From JADGHX01 sp035760965 (GTDB taxonomy: Bacteria; Pseudomonadota; Gammaproteobacteria; Steroidobacterales; Steroidobacteraceae): DNA of 52,094 bases. The position numbers and the translations under genes are program-made. Position 1 is the stretch's first letter. Each line of letters opens with the position of its first letter. The notes beneath the pieces are model-generated. The model was given only the letters and a program-made list of their open reading frames with translations. It had not been told where the DNA came from and ran no database searches. The stretch covers positions 1-52,094 of the forward strand of contig DASTRY010000092.1 in NCBI GenBank assembly GCA_035760965.1, written 5' to 3'. Shown piece after piece: positions 16,112 through 23,734 of the stretch.

Positions 16112-16717
16112 TCAGTCTTTCAGGAAGCTCAACATGTGCTCGAGCATGTCGAGCATCTTCCGCACGTCGTCCACCGACAGCTCGCCGAGGAATTCCTTGC
16201 GTACCTTGGTGGTCAGCTCGCGCATCTGCGTCAGCACCTGCTCGCCCTTCGGCGTGATGCGGATGATGCTCGCGCGGCGGTCTTCGCTGCTCGCGAGGCG
16301 CTTCACCAACCCCTCGCGCTCGAACTGCGCGATCATGCGCACGAACGTCGGTCCCTCGACGCCGACGCGCTTGGCGATGGCGCCGAGCGCGCTGCCATCG
16401 CGCGACATGGCGACGGCGAAGAGCGCTTCCCAGCGCGCCTGGCTCTGACCGATGCGCCGCAGGCGCTCGTCGAGATACTTGCGCCAGCGCCGCGCCACCA
16501 TGGTGAAGCCGCGCGTCAGCCGCAGCTGCAGGTCGATCTCCGAGCCGACGCGGTAGTGACGCTTGTATTCCTCGAGCAGCTCGTCCGATTCCAGATGCGC
16601 TTGCAGCGGGGCGGGCGCCGTGGAGCCGCGTGTGCCGCGTGCGACTCGCGTACCGCGCGTGCGGGATGTCCGGCTGGCACCCGCGAATGCGCGGACCGAA
16701 CCTGCTCTGCTCACCAT
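16112..16717 (-). CDS. MarR-family transcriptional regulator
   Basis: 201 residues from ATG 16717 after AGGGGG. The MarR winged helix spans about 60-190: QARWEALFAVAMSRDGSALGAIAKRVGVEGPTFVRMIAQFEREGLVKRL, then the wing SSEDRRASIIRITPKGEQVL and a terminal dimerisation helix MLDMLEHMLSFL. The first ~40 residues are an unusual Arg/Thr/Ser/Gly-rich extension (SRTSRTRGTRVARGTRGS) absent from standard MarR proteins of about 145 residues. It lies 143 bp downstream of an antiporter gene, same strand, with a perfect inverted repeat just before its start. Confidence 0.88.
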   Translation of the reverse strand: MVSRAGSVRAFAGASRTSRTRGTRVARGTRGSTAPAPLQAHLESDELLEEYKRHYRVGSEIDLQLRLTRGFTMVARRWRKYLDERLRRIGQSQARWEALFAVAMSRDGSALGAIAKRVGVEGPTFVRMIAQFEREGLVKRLASSEDRRASIIRITPKGEQVLTQMRELTTKVRKEFLGELSVDDVRKMLDMLEHMLSFLKD

Positions 16718-16741
16718 CAGTTGCCCCCTAAAACTGCGCTC

Positions 16742-16768
16742 GCCGGAGAAACCGCGTTCTTCTCCGGC
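16742..16768. promoter_or_regulatory. 9-bp inverted repeat before the MarR gene
   Basis: GCCGGAGAA and TTCTCCGGC pair perfectly around 9 nt. The repeat is 25-51 bp upstream of the MarR start. On the minus strand TTTT follows 8 nt after it. It may be the intrinsic terminator of the antiporter gene or the autoregulatory site of the MarR protein, whose operators are usually inverted repeats of this size. Confidence 0.45.
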
Positions 16769-16860
16769 TCTCTTGTGTCGCGACGTGTGCCGGAAAAAAC
16801 GCCCCGGATTAGAGCGGAGTTCCGCAGGCGCTGGCAAGTAGGCGAATCCTGATGCGCACC

Positions 16861-18405
16861 TTATGTCGTGGGCAGATTCGGCCGTACCCGCGGATCGGCG
16901 GTGAGCTCGAGCAGATCGATCTCTTCCTCCGCAGCATGGAACGCATCGTCGCCGATCACCTCGCGCGCCCGCAGCTCGAGCAGCGCGCGCCGCTGCGCTT
17001 CGACGGCACGCTGTTGAAGCGCCGCGAGGGCCTCGGGCGCGCATGTATCGGGGCGGATACGGGCCTGATACTCCCGCCGCAGGATGTCCGCGGCCGTGCG
17101 CGGCTCGCTGCCGTCGAGCGCCGCCAGGGCGGCCTTGGCGGTTTCTTCCCGGGCGATCGATAGCTCGCGTTCTACCGATCCGTCGTCCCGCAGGCCGAGG
17201 CGGCGCATGAGCGGCCCGAGCGTCGCGCCCTGGACGACGAGCGTCGCGAGCACGACGCAGAACGCGCAGAACACGATGAGATCCCGGTGCGGGAAGGCGC
17301 CCGGCAGGGCCAGGGCGGCCGCGAGCGTCACGATGCCCCGCATGCCCGACCACGAGATGAGCAGCCCGCCTCGGAGGCTCGGCTTCATGAGCGGGTTCTT
17401 GATGCCGAAATGGCGGACCTTCCACCGCAGGAACAGGCTGGAGGACATGACCCAGACGACGCGGACCAGGATGGCGGTCAGACACACCGCGCCGGCGGCG
17501 AGCAGAAAGATGCGCCACTCGCCGTCCTCGATGCGCTGCGTGATGCCCCGCAGTTGCAGGCCGATGAGCACGAACGCGAGCACGTTCATGACGAACACGA
17601 CCACGTCCCAGACGGCATAGGCGGAGATGCGCGCGCGTCCGCCGACGCGTCCCGGCGCGATACGGGCGGCAGTCATGGCGAACGCGACCGTCGTGATGAT
17701 CGCGGACAGCCCGAGACGATCGGCGAGGATCCACACCGCGAAGGATGCGACGAACTGCATGATGATCGAGACCTGCAGATCCGTGATGCGCATCGTGAGC
17801 CAGAGGATCGCACGCGCGAGCAGGATGCCGACGATCGCCCCGCCGCCACAGGTGAGCAGCAGCGTCGGAACGAGGGACCAGCCGGAGAACGCCCCCGTCA
17901 TGGCCGCGCCGACCGCGACTCGATACGCGAGCAGCGCGCTCGCGTCGTTGAACAGGCTTTCGCCCTCGAGAATGATCATCAGCCGATGCGGCGGCCGCAG
18001 CTTCTTCAGAACAGCAGCGGCGGCGGATGCGTCCGGGGGCGCAACGATCGCGCCGAGCGCGATCGCGGCCGCGAGAGGCATGCTGGGCACGATCATTCGC
18101 ACGACGACGGCGACGGCGGCAATCGTCACGCCCACGAGAAGGATCGCCAGCGTACTGACGGGCACGAGGTTGGTGCGCAGATCGCGCGGGGACGCATCGT
18201 ATGCCGCATCGACGAGCACCGGCGCGACGAACAGCGCGAGCGCCAGCTCCGGATCGAGCGTGACCGTTGGCGTACCCGGCACCAGTGCGAGCAGCGTGCC
18301 GGCTAGCGCCAGCAGGGCCGGGTAGGGCACACCCATACGGTCCGCAAACAACGAGAGGATCGCGCCCACCACCAGCAGGGCGATCGTGACTTCGAACAGC
18401 GCCAT
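16861..18405 (-). CDS. CPA1-family Na+/H+ antiporter (NhaP/NhaI-like)
   Basis: 514 residues. Start ATG 18405 follows GGAGG. About 12 membrane segments occupy residues 1-410, with ALGAIVAPPDASAAAAVLKKL and LEGESLFNDASALLAYRVAV forming the ion-binding pair (the ND of SLFNDAS holds the catalytic Asp). The last ~100 residues are a cytoplasmic helical tail (LDGSEPRTAADILRREYQARI) likely regulatory. Role is Na+ or K+/H+ exchange and pH homeostasis in the inner membrane. Follows FecR by 56 bp, same strand. Confidence 0.88.
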   Translation of the reverse strand: MALFEVTIALLVVGAILSLFADRMGVPYPALLALAGTLLALVPGTPTVTLDPELALALFVAPVLVDAAYDASPRDLRTNLVPVSTLAILLVGVTIAAVAVVVRMIVPSMPLAAAIALGAIVAPPDASAAAAVLKKLRPPHRLMIILEGESLFNDASALLAYRVAVGAAMTGAFSGWSLVPTLLLTCGGGAIVGILLARAILWLTMRITDLQVSIIMQFVASFAVWILADRLGLSAIITTVAFAMTAARIAPGRVGGRARISAYAVWDVVVFVMNVLAFVLIGLQLRGITQRIEDGEWRIFLLAAGAVCLTAILVRVVWVMSSSLFLRWKVRHFGIKNPLMKPSLRGGLLISWSGMRGIVTLAAALALPGAFPHRDLIVFCAFCVVLATLVVQGATLGPLMRRLGLRDDGSVERELSIAREETAKAALAALDGSEPRTAADILRREYQARIRPDTCAPEALAALQQRAVEAQRRALLELRAREVIGDDAFHAAEEEIDLLELTADPRVRPNLPTT

Positions 18406-18461
18406 CGCAGCCTCCGCGAACCGGGGCTGCCCGTCCCATCGAGCAGCAGCGATGTTTCTTC

Positions 18462-19529
18462 TTACAGGATGGGCGCGGCCGTGAGGATCACGCGATTCGG
18501 ACCTTCGCGGCGCGATTCGATGCCGTAGTTCAGTCGCAGAGACATCAGCAGCCCATCGACATCGCCGGTGCGAAAGTAGCCCGTCATGAGCACCCGGTGC
18601 AATGCCTCGTCGGCGAGCACGAACTCGGTGTTGGTGTAGCGACCCGCCTCGGCGAGCGCCTGCTCGAGCGGCTCGTTCTCGAAGACGATCATGCCTCGCT
18701 GCCACGCCAGGCGATTGTCGAGCTCCGTCGTCTCGAGCCTGCGCACGGTTTCTTCGCGCGGCTCGATGATCGCTAGCTCTTGCTCGTACACGAGGCTCTC
18801 GCGGCGCGCGAGCGGCGGCGTCATGTGCGGCATCTCGGGCACGCTGTCCGGCGCCGGCACGACACGCACGCGACCATCGCTGACCGTGAGCTCGATGCGC
18901 TCGGGCGAAACGATGCGCACGTTGAAGTGGGAATTGTTGGCTTCGAGCACGCGCTTGCCGGCGTGCAGGTAGAACGGGCGCGTGCTGTCGCGCGCCACCG
19001 AGAACATCGCTTCGCCGCGCAGCAGATACACGTCACGTGCGGGCGGCGCATAGATCACGACCATCGCCGAGTTCGTGTTCATCGTGATGGTGCTGCCGTC
19101 TCCGGGATGCACGACGCGCGTCTCGCCCACGCCGGTCGTGTAGCCCTCGTTCGGCACGGCCATCGGCGCCGGACGCGGCGTCGCAAACAAATTCCAGGGC
19201 GACTGCCCCAACATGAACACCGTGAGCAGCGCGACGATGCTGGCGGCGGCCGTGGCGGCGAGGGCCATGCTCTGGAAGCTGCGGGCCGGCGGACGATTGA
19301 GCCGCGACGTGCTGAGCGGGAACAGCTCGGCGAGCACCGCCATGATGTCCATGCCGCGCCACAGGCGCGCCATCTCGAGCAGCGCCTTGTGATTGGTCGC
19401 GTCGGCCAGCCACTGGCGCATCTCGTTGCGCTCGTCGGTGCCGAGGCCGCGATCGAGTCGCGTGAGCCACAGTGCCGCTTGCTCGCGGGAGCGGCGCAGG
19501 TCGGGGAACGCAACGAGATTCGCCGTCAT
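18462..19529 (-). CDS. FecR-type anti-sigma/sigma-regulator with C-terminal STN-like domain
   Basis: 355 residues. The N-terminal DUF4880 (QAALWLTRLDRGLGTDERNEMRQWLADATNHKALLEMARLW) faces the cytoplasm and binds the sigma factor. One membrane helix spans 87-107, followed by a periplasmic FecR domain (HPGDGSTITMNTNSAMVVIY; YLLRGEAMFSVARDSTRPFYLHAGKRVLEANNSHFNVRI). The last ~75 residues (MIVFENEPLEQALAEAGRYTNTEFVLADEALHRVLMTGYF) form a secretin/TonB short N-terminal-like domain, a module usually found on the receptor. Start ATG overlaps the sigma gene stop by 4 bp. Confidence 0.87.
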   Translation of the reverse strand: MTANLVAFPDLRRSREQAALWLTRLDRGLGTDERNEMRQWLADATNHKALLEMARLWRGMDIMAVLAELFPLSTSRLNRPPARSFQSMALAATAAASIVALLTVFMLGQSPWNLFATPRPAPMAVPNEGYTTGVGETRVVHPGDGSTITMNTNSAMVVIYAPPARDVYLLRGEAMFSVARDSTRPFYLHAGKRVLEANNSHFNVRIVSPERIELTVSDGRVRVVPAPDSVPEMPHMTPPLARRESLVYEQELAIIEPREETVRRLETTELDNRLAWQRGMIVFENEPLEQALAEAGRYTNTEFVLADEALHRVLMTGYFRTGDVDGLLMSLRLNYGIESRREGPNRVILTAAPIL

Positions 19530-20116
19530 CGCCGCGGACTGGGTGCGCTCTTGCGCGGATCGGTGCCGCCATCCGTGCCGCCGACCGGCGCGCCGATCAT
19601 TTCGAGATAGTCACGGCAGCGGAGCAGACCGTTCGCGATGTGCCGCTCGACCTCGGCGGGCGTCATGTCGAGGCGCTCGGCGATCTCCTGTTGCGTGAGG
19701 CCGTAAACCTTTTTGAGCACGAACGCGCGGCGCGCGTGTTCCGGCAGACCGCCCACCGCGCGGCAGAACGACATGAAGCGCTGGTTGGCTTCCTGATGGG
19801 CTTCGGGAGACTCGGCCGTGAGCTGCCGGTAGACATCGGCGAGCGGCAGACCCTCCACCGGTGCAATGAAGCGAGCGCTGCCGCGGCCCTGATTGGCGGC
19901 CGGCTGGGCGGCGGTGCGCATGAGAAAAGCGCGATAGCTGCGCAGCGCCGACGGACCTCCGATCTCCCAGGAGCGCGTGAAAGCCTCCTGCAGGATGTCG
20001 TCCACGTCGCGGCGCTTGCCGATGCGCCCCGCGAGCCGCGCGAGCGGGCTCCACAACGAGCGCCACAGCGCGGCGACTCTACCGCGCGTCGGCGGTCTGG
20101 AACGGTCCTCTGCCAT
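19526..20116 (-). CDS. ECF RNA polymerase sigma factor (FecI-like)
   Basis: 196 residues. Sigma region 2 is at about 30-100 (VDDILQEAFTRSWEIGGPSALRSYRAFLMRTA) and region 4 near 135-180 (RRAFVLKKVYGLTQQEIAERLDMTPAEVERHIANGLLRCRDYL). Paired with FecR, it should be released by a periplasmic signal, classically a loaded TonB-dependent transducer. No STN-bearing receptor is adjacent; the only receptor in the window lies 18 kb away and has no STN domain, so the activating receptor is elsewhere. Start ATG 20116 opens a basic N-terminus (MAEDRSRPPTRGR). Confidence 0.88.
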   Translation of the reverse strand: MAEDRSRPPTRGRVAALWRSLWSPLARLAGRIGKRRDVDDILQEAFTRSWEIGGPSALRSYRAFLMRTAAQPAANQGRGSARFIAPVEGLPLADVYRQLTAESPEAHQEANQRFMSFCRAVGGLPEHARRAFVLKKVYGLTQQEIAERLDMTPAEVERHIANGLLRCRDYLEMIGAPVGGTDGGTDPRKSAPSPRR

Positions 20117-20335
20117 GCGCCCCCCGTCTTCGTGGCGCTCGTCGCTCTCACGAGTGCGGTCCGAATATAGACCTCGCCGTCTCGCACCGGCAAGGACGCT
20201 TCTTCAGAACGTGATACGGACCGTAATCGTGTCGGAATACCTCCGGGCGGCGGCGTTCTGGCACGCCGCAAGCCGGCCGCGAACGCGGCTGCTACGGCTC
20301 GCCGCTGCCGCCAACCCTGGCGGTTCCAGGAAGCA

Positions 20336-21427
20336 TCACAACCGCAACACGATCTTGCCGACGAAGTTGCCGTTCTCCATCTGCTTCAGGGCATCCGCGA
20401 ACTGCTCGAGCGGCACGACCCGGTCGATGACCGGGTGCAGGCGGTGCTTCACGATGAAGGCGTTCATCCGCTCAAAATCCGCGCGCGAGCCGACGTAGAT
20501 GCCTTGCGCCCGTGCCGATTTGCCGAGCAGACGCCCGGCGGGAATCTGGCCGTCATAGCCGGTGAGCCCTCCGACGATCGAGAGCTGCCCCCAGAACGCA
20601 AGGCTTTTCATGGATTCTTCGAGCGTGCTCTTGCCGCCGACATCGACGACGACGTCGGCGCCGTGCCCGCCCGTGATCTCGAGCACGCTCGCGCTCCAGC
20701 TCGGCGTCGTGCGGTAGTTGATGCCATCGTGCGCGCCGAGCTCGCGCGCGCGTCGCAGCTTCTCATCGGAGCTGCTCGTGACGATGACGCGTGCCCCCGC
20801 GGCGGCCGCGAATTGCGCCGCGAAGGTGGATACGCCGCCCGTGCCCTGCACGAGCACGACGTCGTCCTTCTTCAGCTCGCGATGGCCCGCGACCGCCATC
20901 CATCCCGTGAGGCCGGCCGTCGGCAGCGTCGAGGCTTCCTCATACGTGAGGCCTGCGGCCATCGGCACGATGCTCGTGTCGTCGAGGACGATGTAGTCGC
21001 CGAGCACGCCGTCGACCGAGGTGCCGAGCGATTCGTTCATCTTCTCGCGGTTCGGCGGCCCGTCCGTCCAGTTGCGGAAGTACGTGCTGGTGACCCGATC
21101 GCCTACACGGACGCCTCGCACGTGTCTGCCCACCGCGACGACCTCGCCGGCGGCATCGCTCGCGACGATGCGTCCCGACAGGTCGCGGGAATCGGGGTCG
21201 AGCAGCTCGAGGTCGCCGCGATTGAGCGACACCGCGCGCACGTGCAACAGCACCTGGTGATCGCTCGGCCGAGGTACCGGCGCGTCGGGAATCAGCTTCC
21301 AGCGATGCCCGCCCGTGTCGATCTTTTCGAGAACGACCTTGCGCGTCGTGGTCGGGATCTGAGGTTGGGCCGCGCTGGTCGCCGTGGCCACGGCGACCAG
21401 CAGACACGTCAGCAGTAGCGTCCTCAT
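20336..21427 (-). CDS. Exported zinc-free MDR oxidoreductase (quinone-oxidoreductase-like)
   Basis: 363 residues. A clear Sec signal (MRTLLLTCLLVAVATATSAA) precedes a complete medium-chain dehydrogenase: GroES-like domain (VLLHVRAVSLNRGDLELL; GRIVASDAAGEVVAVGRHVRGVRVGDRVTS) and Rossmann domain (VLVQGTGGVSTFAAQFAAAAGARVIVTSSSDEKLRRARELGA). No Cys-rich structural zinc loop is present. No methionine lies between the leader and the start of the fold, so the leader belongs to the protein. NADPH is not normally available in the periplasm, which makes its activity puzzling. The start codon sits inside a 9-bp inverted repeat and has no evident ribosome site. It lies 54 bp downstream of the SnoaL lipoprotein gene. 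Confidence 0.85.
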   Translation of the reverse strand: MRTLLLTCLLVAVATATSAAQPQIPTTTRKVVLEKIDTGGHRWKLIPDAPVPRPSDHQVLLHVRAVSLNRGDLELLDPDSRDLSGRIVASDAAGEVVAVGRHVRGVRVGDRVTSTYFRNWTDGPPNREKMNESLGTSVDGVLGDYIVLDDTSIVPMAAGLTYEEASTLPTAGLTGWMAVAGHRELKKDDVVLVQGTGGVSTFAAQFAAAAGARVIVTSSSDEKLRRARELGAHDGINYRTTPSWSASVLEITGGHGADVVVDVGGKSTLEESMKSLAFWGQLSIVGGLTGYDGQIPAGRLLGKSARAQGIYVGSRADFERMNAFIVKHRLHPVIDRVVPLEQFADALKQMENGNFVGKIVLRL

Positions 21428-21447
21428 TCGGGCAGTTTGCCCGAATG
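21425..21447 (-). promoter_or_regulatory. 9-bp inverted repeat covering the start codon of the exported MDR gene
   Basis: CATTCGGGC-N5-GCCCGAATG is a perfect repeat. The minus-strand ATG of the MDR gene (21425-21427) forms the last three bases of the 3' arm, so in the mRNA the start codon would be paired. It also lies only 34 bp after the lipoprotein gene's stop. It may be a translational gate or a DNA operator for the MDR gene. Confidence 0.5.
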
Positions 21448-21480
21448 CTTGCGCGGGGGGCTAGCGCGAGCGCGCGGTGC

Positions 21481-23493
21481 TCACCGGACAGGATGCGTGT
21501 AGTGGAACGGCGGGACGAACGTACCCGGATAGGGTTCGTACTTTACGGTCGGCGGCCGGTCCGGCGGCATTTCGCTGCCGGCAGCGGTGAGCGGAAGCGC
21601 GGTTTTCGCCCAGCCGTCCGCATACGGCGTGAACATGCGCGAGAACGAGTGCAGCGACTGGATTTTCCAGACGCCGTTTTCTTTCACGTACTGATTCTCG
21701 TAGGTTCCGATTCCCCAGAGCTGCGATTTTTGCCACGTGCCGATCTGCGCCAGGAAATGCCAGCGGCCCCGTGCCGTTTTGCCGTCCGGTGCGACGGTGA
21801 CGATAGGCTGCAGCTGCAGATGATTCATCAACTGGCCGTACGTAAGCCCTTCGGGTGCGAGTGATCTCAGGTGCTGCAGAACGTGGGCCCTGCCTGCGAA
21901 CACGCCGCGCCCGCCGATTTCGAGTGTGCCGTTCTCCGCAAAGAGGTCCGCGCAGTCCTTCCACAGCGCCTTGTCGGCATAGAAGCCGTACGCCCGCTGC
22001 AGATTCTCGATGGCATTTGCGTCTTCGAGCTGCGTGACCTTCTGCACGAGACGCGTGAGGGCCGGCCGCACGCTCGCTGGCACAGCCGTGACGGCAATCT
22101 CGGGCTGCGCGACATTGTCGCCGCCGGTCACGGGATTCTTGTAGTGAAAGGCCGGCGTGAAGACTTCCGGGAAGCTCTCGTACTTCACGGTTGCCGGCGA
22201 ATCCGGCGGGATCTGCGTGCTCGGCTTCGGCGTCGGGCGCGAGCCGAACGCCCAACCTTCGTCGTAGGTGGTGAAGAACGTCGTGTAGACGTGGTCGTGC
22301 TTGATCTTCCACACGCCGTTCACCTTCACGACCTCGTTCTCGTACACGCCATCACCCCAAACGCCGACGCGATGGAACGTGCCGAGCTCGCTCAGCGCGC
22401 GGCTGCGAATCCAGGCGCGCTGCCCATCCGGCGCAATCGTGATCAGAGGCTGCAGCTGGATGTGATTGTGGACGTGCTCGGGCTCGATGTTCTGCGGCCC
22501 GAAGAGCTCGAACGCTTTCCGGATGCTCTTGTGCCCGTGGTACACGCCGCGCTGTGAGATCTCCATCGTCGAGTCTTCGGCGAAGAGATCGGTTAGCAAG
22601 TCCCACTGCTGCTTGTCGAGGTAATAGCCATACATCGACACGAGGTTTTCGATGGCGCCACGATCGTGCAGCGCCTGGATGCGGCGCTGGAGCTGCGCGA
22701 TGGCCTGCTGCAGCGCTGCCACGGCGGGGTCTGCATCCGGCGCGGTGTCCAGCGGGATGGCCGGCATCGAGTCCGCGGTCGGATTCTTGTAGTGAAACGG
22801 CGGGACGTACACGTTCGGCCACACGCCGTAGCGCTCCGTCGGCGGCCGATCCGGCGGCAGCTGCTTCGAGACGTACACGCCGCCGTTCACGTCCTCGTTC
22901 TTCGCCCAACCGCCCGCGTACGGCACCATGAAGGTCTGGTACCAGTGCAGCTGCGCGATCTTCCACACGCCGTTCTGCTTCGCGTAACGAACCTCGTACA
23001 CACCGTCGCCCACCGTGGCCGACTTGCCGTACTCGCCGGCCATGATCACGGAGCGCCAGCGGCCGAGCGCGGTCATGCCGTCCGGCGCGACATGAACGAC
23101 GGGCTGCACCACGAAGTGCTCGTTGAGCTGACCCTGCACCAACCCGCGGCGCCCGCCGCCGAGCCGGTACAGATACTCGCGAATGCGCGCCTGCCCGGCA
23201 TACACACCGTCGAGCCCGATCTCGATCGTGCCGTCGGGCGTGAAGAGCTCCGCGATCTCATCCCACTGGGCTTGATCGAGGTAGTAGCCGTAGGCGCGCT
23301 GCAGGCGGCGAATGTCGTGCGCATCGCGCGCCCGGTCCGCCTCTTTTTCGAGCAGGGCGAGCTGGGTTTGGAGCGCCGCGACCCGCGGGGACGCCGGGCC
23401 CGTGGCGATACCGCCTGCTCCGCTACAGCCGTTCACGACCATGGCGAATGCCGTGACGAGCGCCGCCACGCCGATGAATCGAAAGCTACCCAT
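21481..23493 (-). CDS. Lipoprotein with three tandem SnoaL-like (NTF2-fold) domains
   Basis: 670 residues from ATG 23493 after GGGGGG. Signal peptide with lipobox VVNGC (Cys23), so membrane-anchored in the periplasm or outer membrane. Three repeats follow at about 50-235, 270-455 and 490-668. Each carries IxxLxxxYGYYLDxxQWD, FxxDxTxEI, GVYxG, HxQPxVxVAPDG, ENxxVKxNGVWKI and a terminal PPFHYKNP or similar. Between repeats are short coiled-coil-like stretches. SnoaL_4 folds are usually single-domain cyclases, dehydratases or sensor-like modules; His and Asp/Tyr in the pocket positions are conserved in all three, so all three may be functional. Function unknown. Divergent from the ThDP enzyme. 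Confidence 0.82.
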   Translation of the reverse strand: MGSFRFIGVAALVTAFAMVVNGCSGAGGIATGPASPRVAALQTQLALLEKEADRARDAHDIRRLQRAYGYYLDQAQWDEIAELFTPDGTIEIGLDGVYAGQARIREYLYRLGGGRRGLVQGQLNEHFVVQPVVHVAPDGMTALGRWRSVIMAGEYGKSATVGDGVYEVRYAKQNGVWKIAQLHWYQTFMVPYAGGWAKNEDVNGGVYVSKQLPPDRPPTERYGVWPNVYVPPFHYKNPTADSMPAIPLDTAPDADPAVAALQQAIAQLQRRIQALHDRGAIENLVSMYGYYLDKQQWDLLTDLFAEDSTMEISQRGVYHGHKSIRKAFELFGPQNIEPEHVHNHIQLQPLITIAPDGQRAWIRSRALSELGTFHRVGVWGDGVYENEVVKVNGVWKIKHDHVYTTFFTTYDEGWAFGSRPTPKPSTQIPPDSPATVKYESFPEVFTPAFHYKNPVTGGDNVAQPEIAVTAVPASVRPALTRLVQKVTQLEDANAIENLQRAYGFYADKALWKDCADLFAENGTLEIGGRGVFAGRAHVLQHLRSLAPEGLTYGQLMNHLQLQPIVTVAPDGKTARGRWHFLAQIGTWQKSQLWGIGTYENQYVKENGVWKIQSLHSFSRMFTPYADGWAKTALPLTAAGSEMPPDRPPTVKYEPYPGTFVPPFHYTHPVR

Positions 23494-23734
23494 CGAGCCC
23501 CCCGCGATGACATGGCGACAGTGTGCGTGCCGGACGGCCGAGTTGTCATGGTCGGCGGTGCCGGCGGCCTACTGATGGTGAGCACGCGGTCCGAGGTAGC
23601 GGCCGGTTACCGGACGCTTCGGAACCGGCTGACGGACACGCATTGCTGCCTCGCGGTCCAACCGGCCCGTGGTCCCGATTGATGTTGCAACCGGCGGTAC
23701 ACTTGCCGCCGCCGTTAGGACCGAGGTCAGTCTC

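Noticed and set aside
16112..18439. Apparent 775-codon gene ending in MarR
   Set aside because: The MarR part starts at 16717 with its own ribosome site; the rest is an out-of-frame reading of the antiporter.
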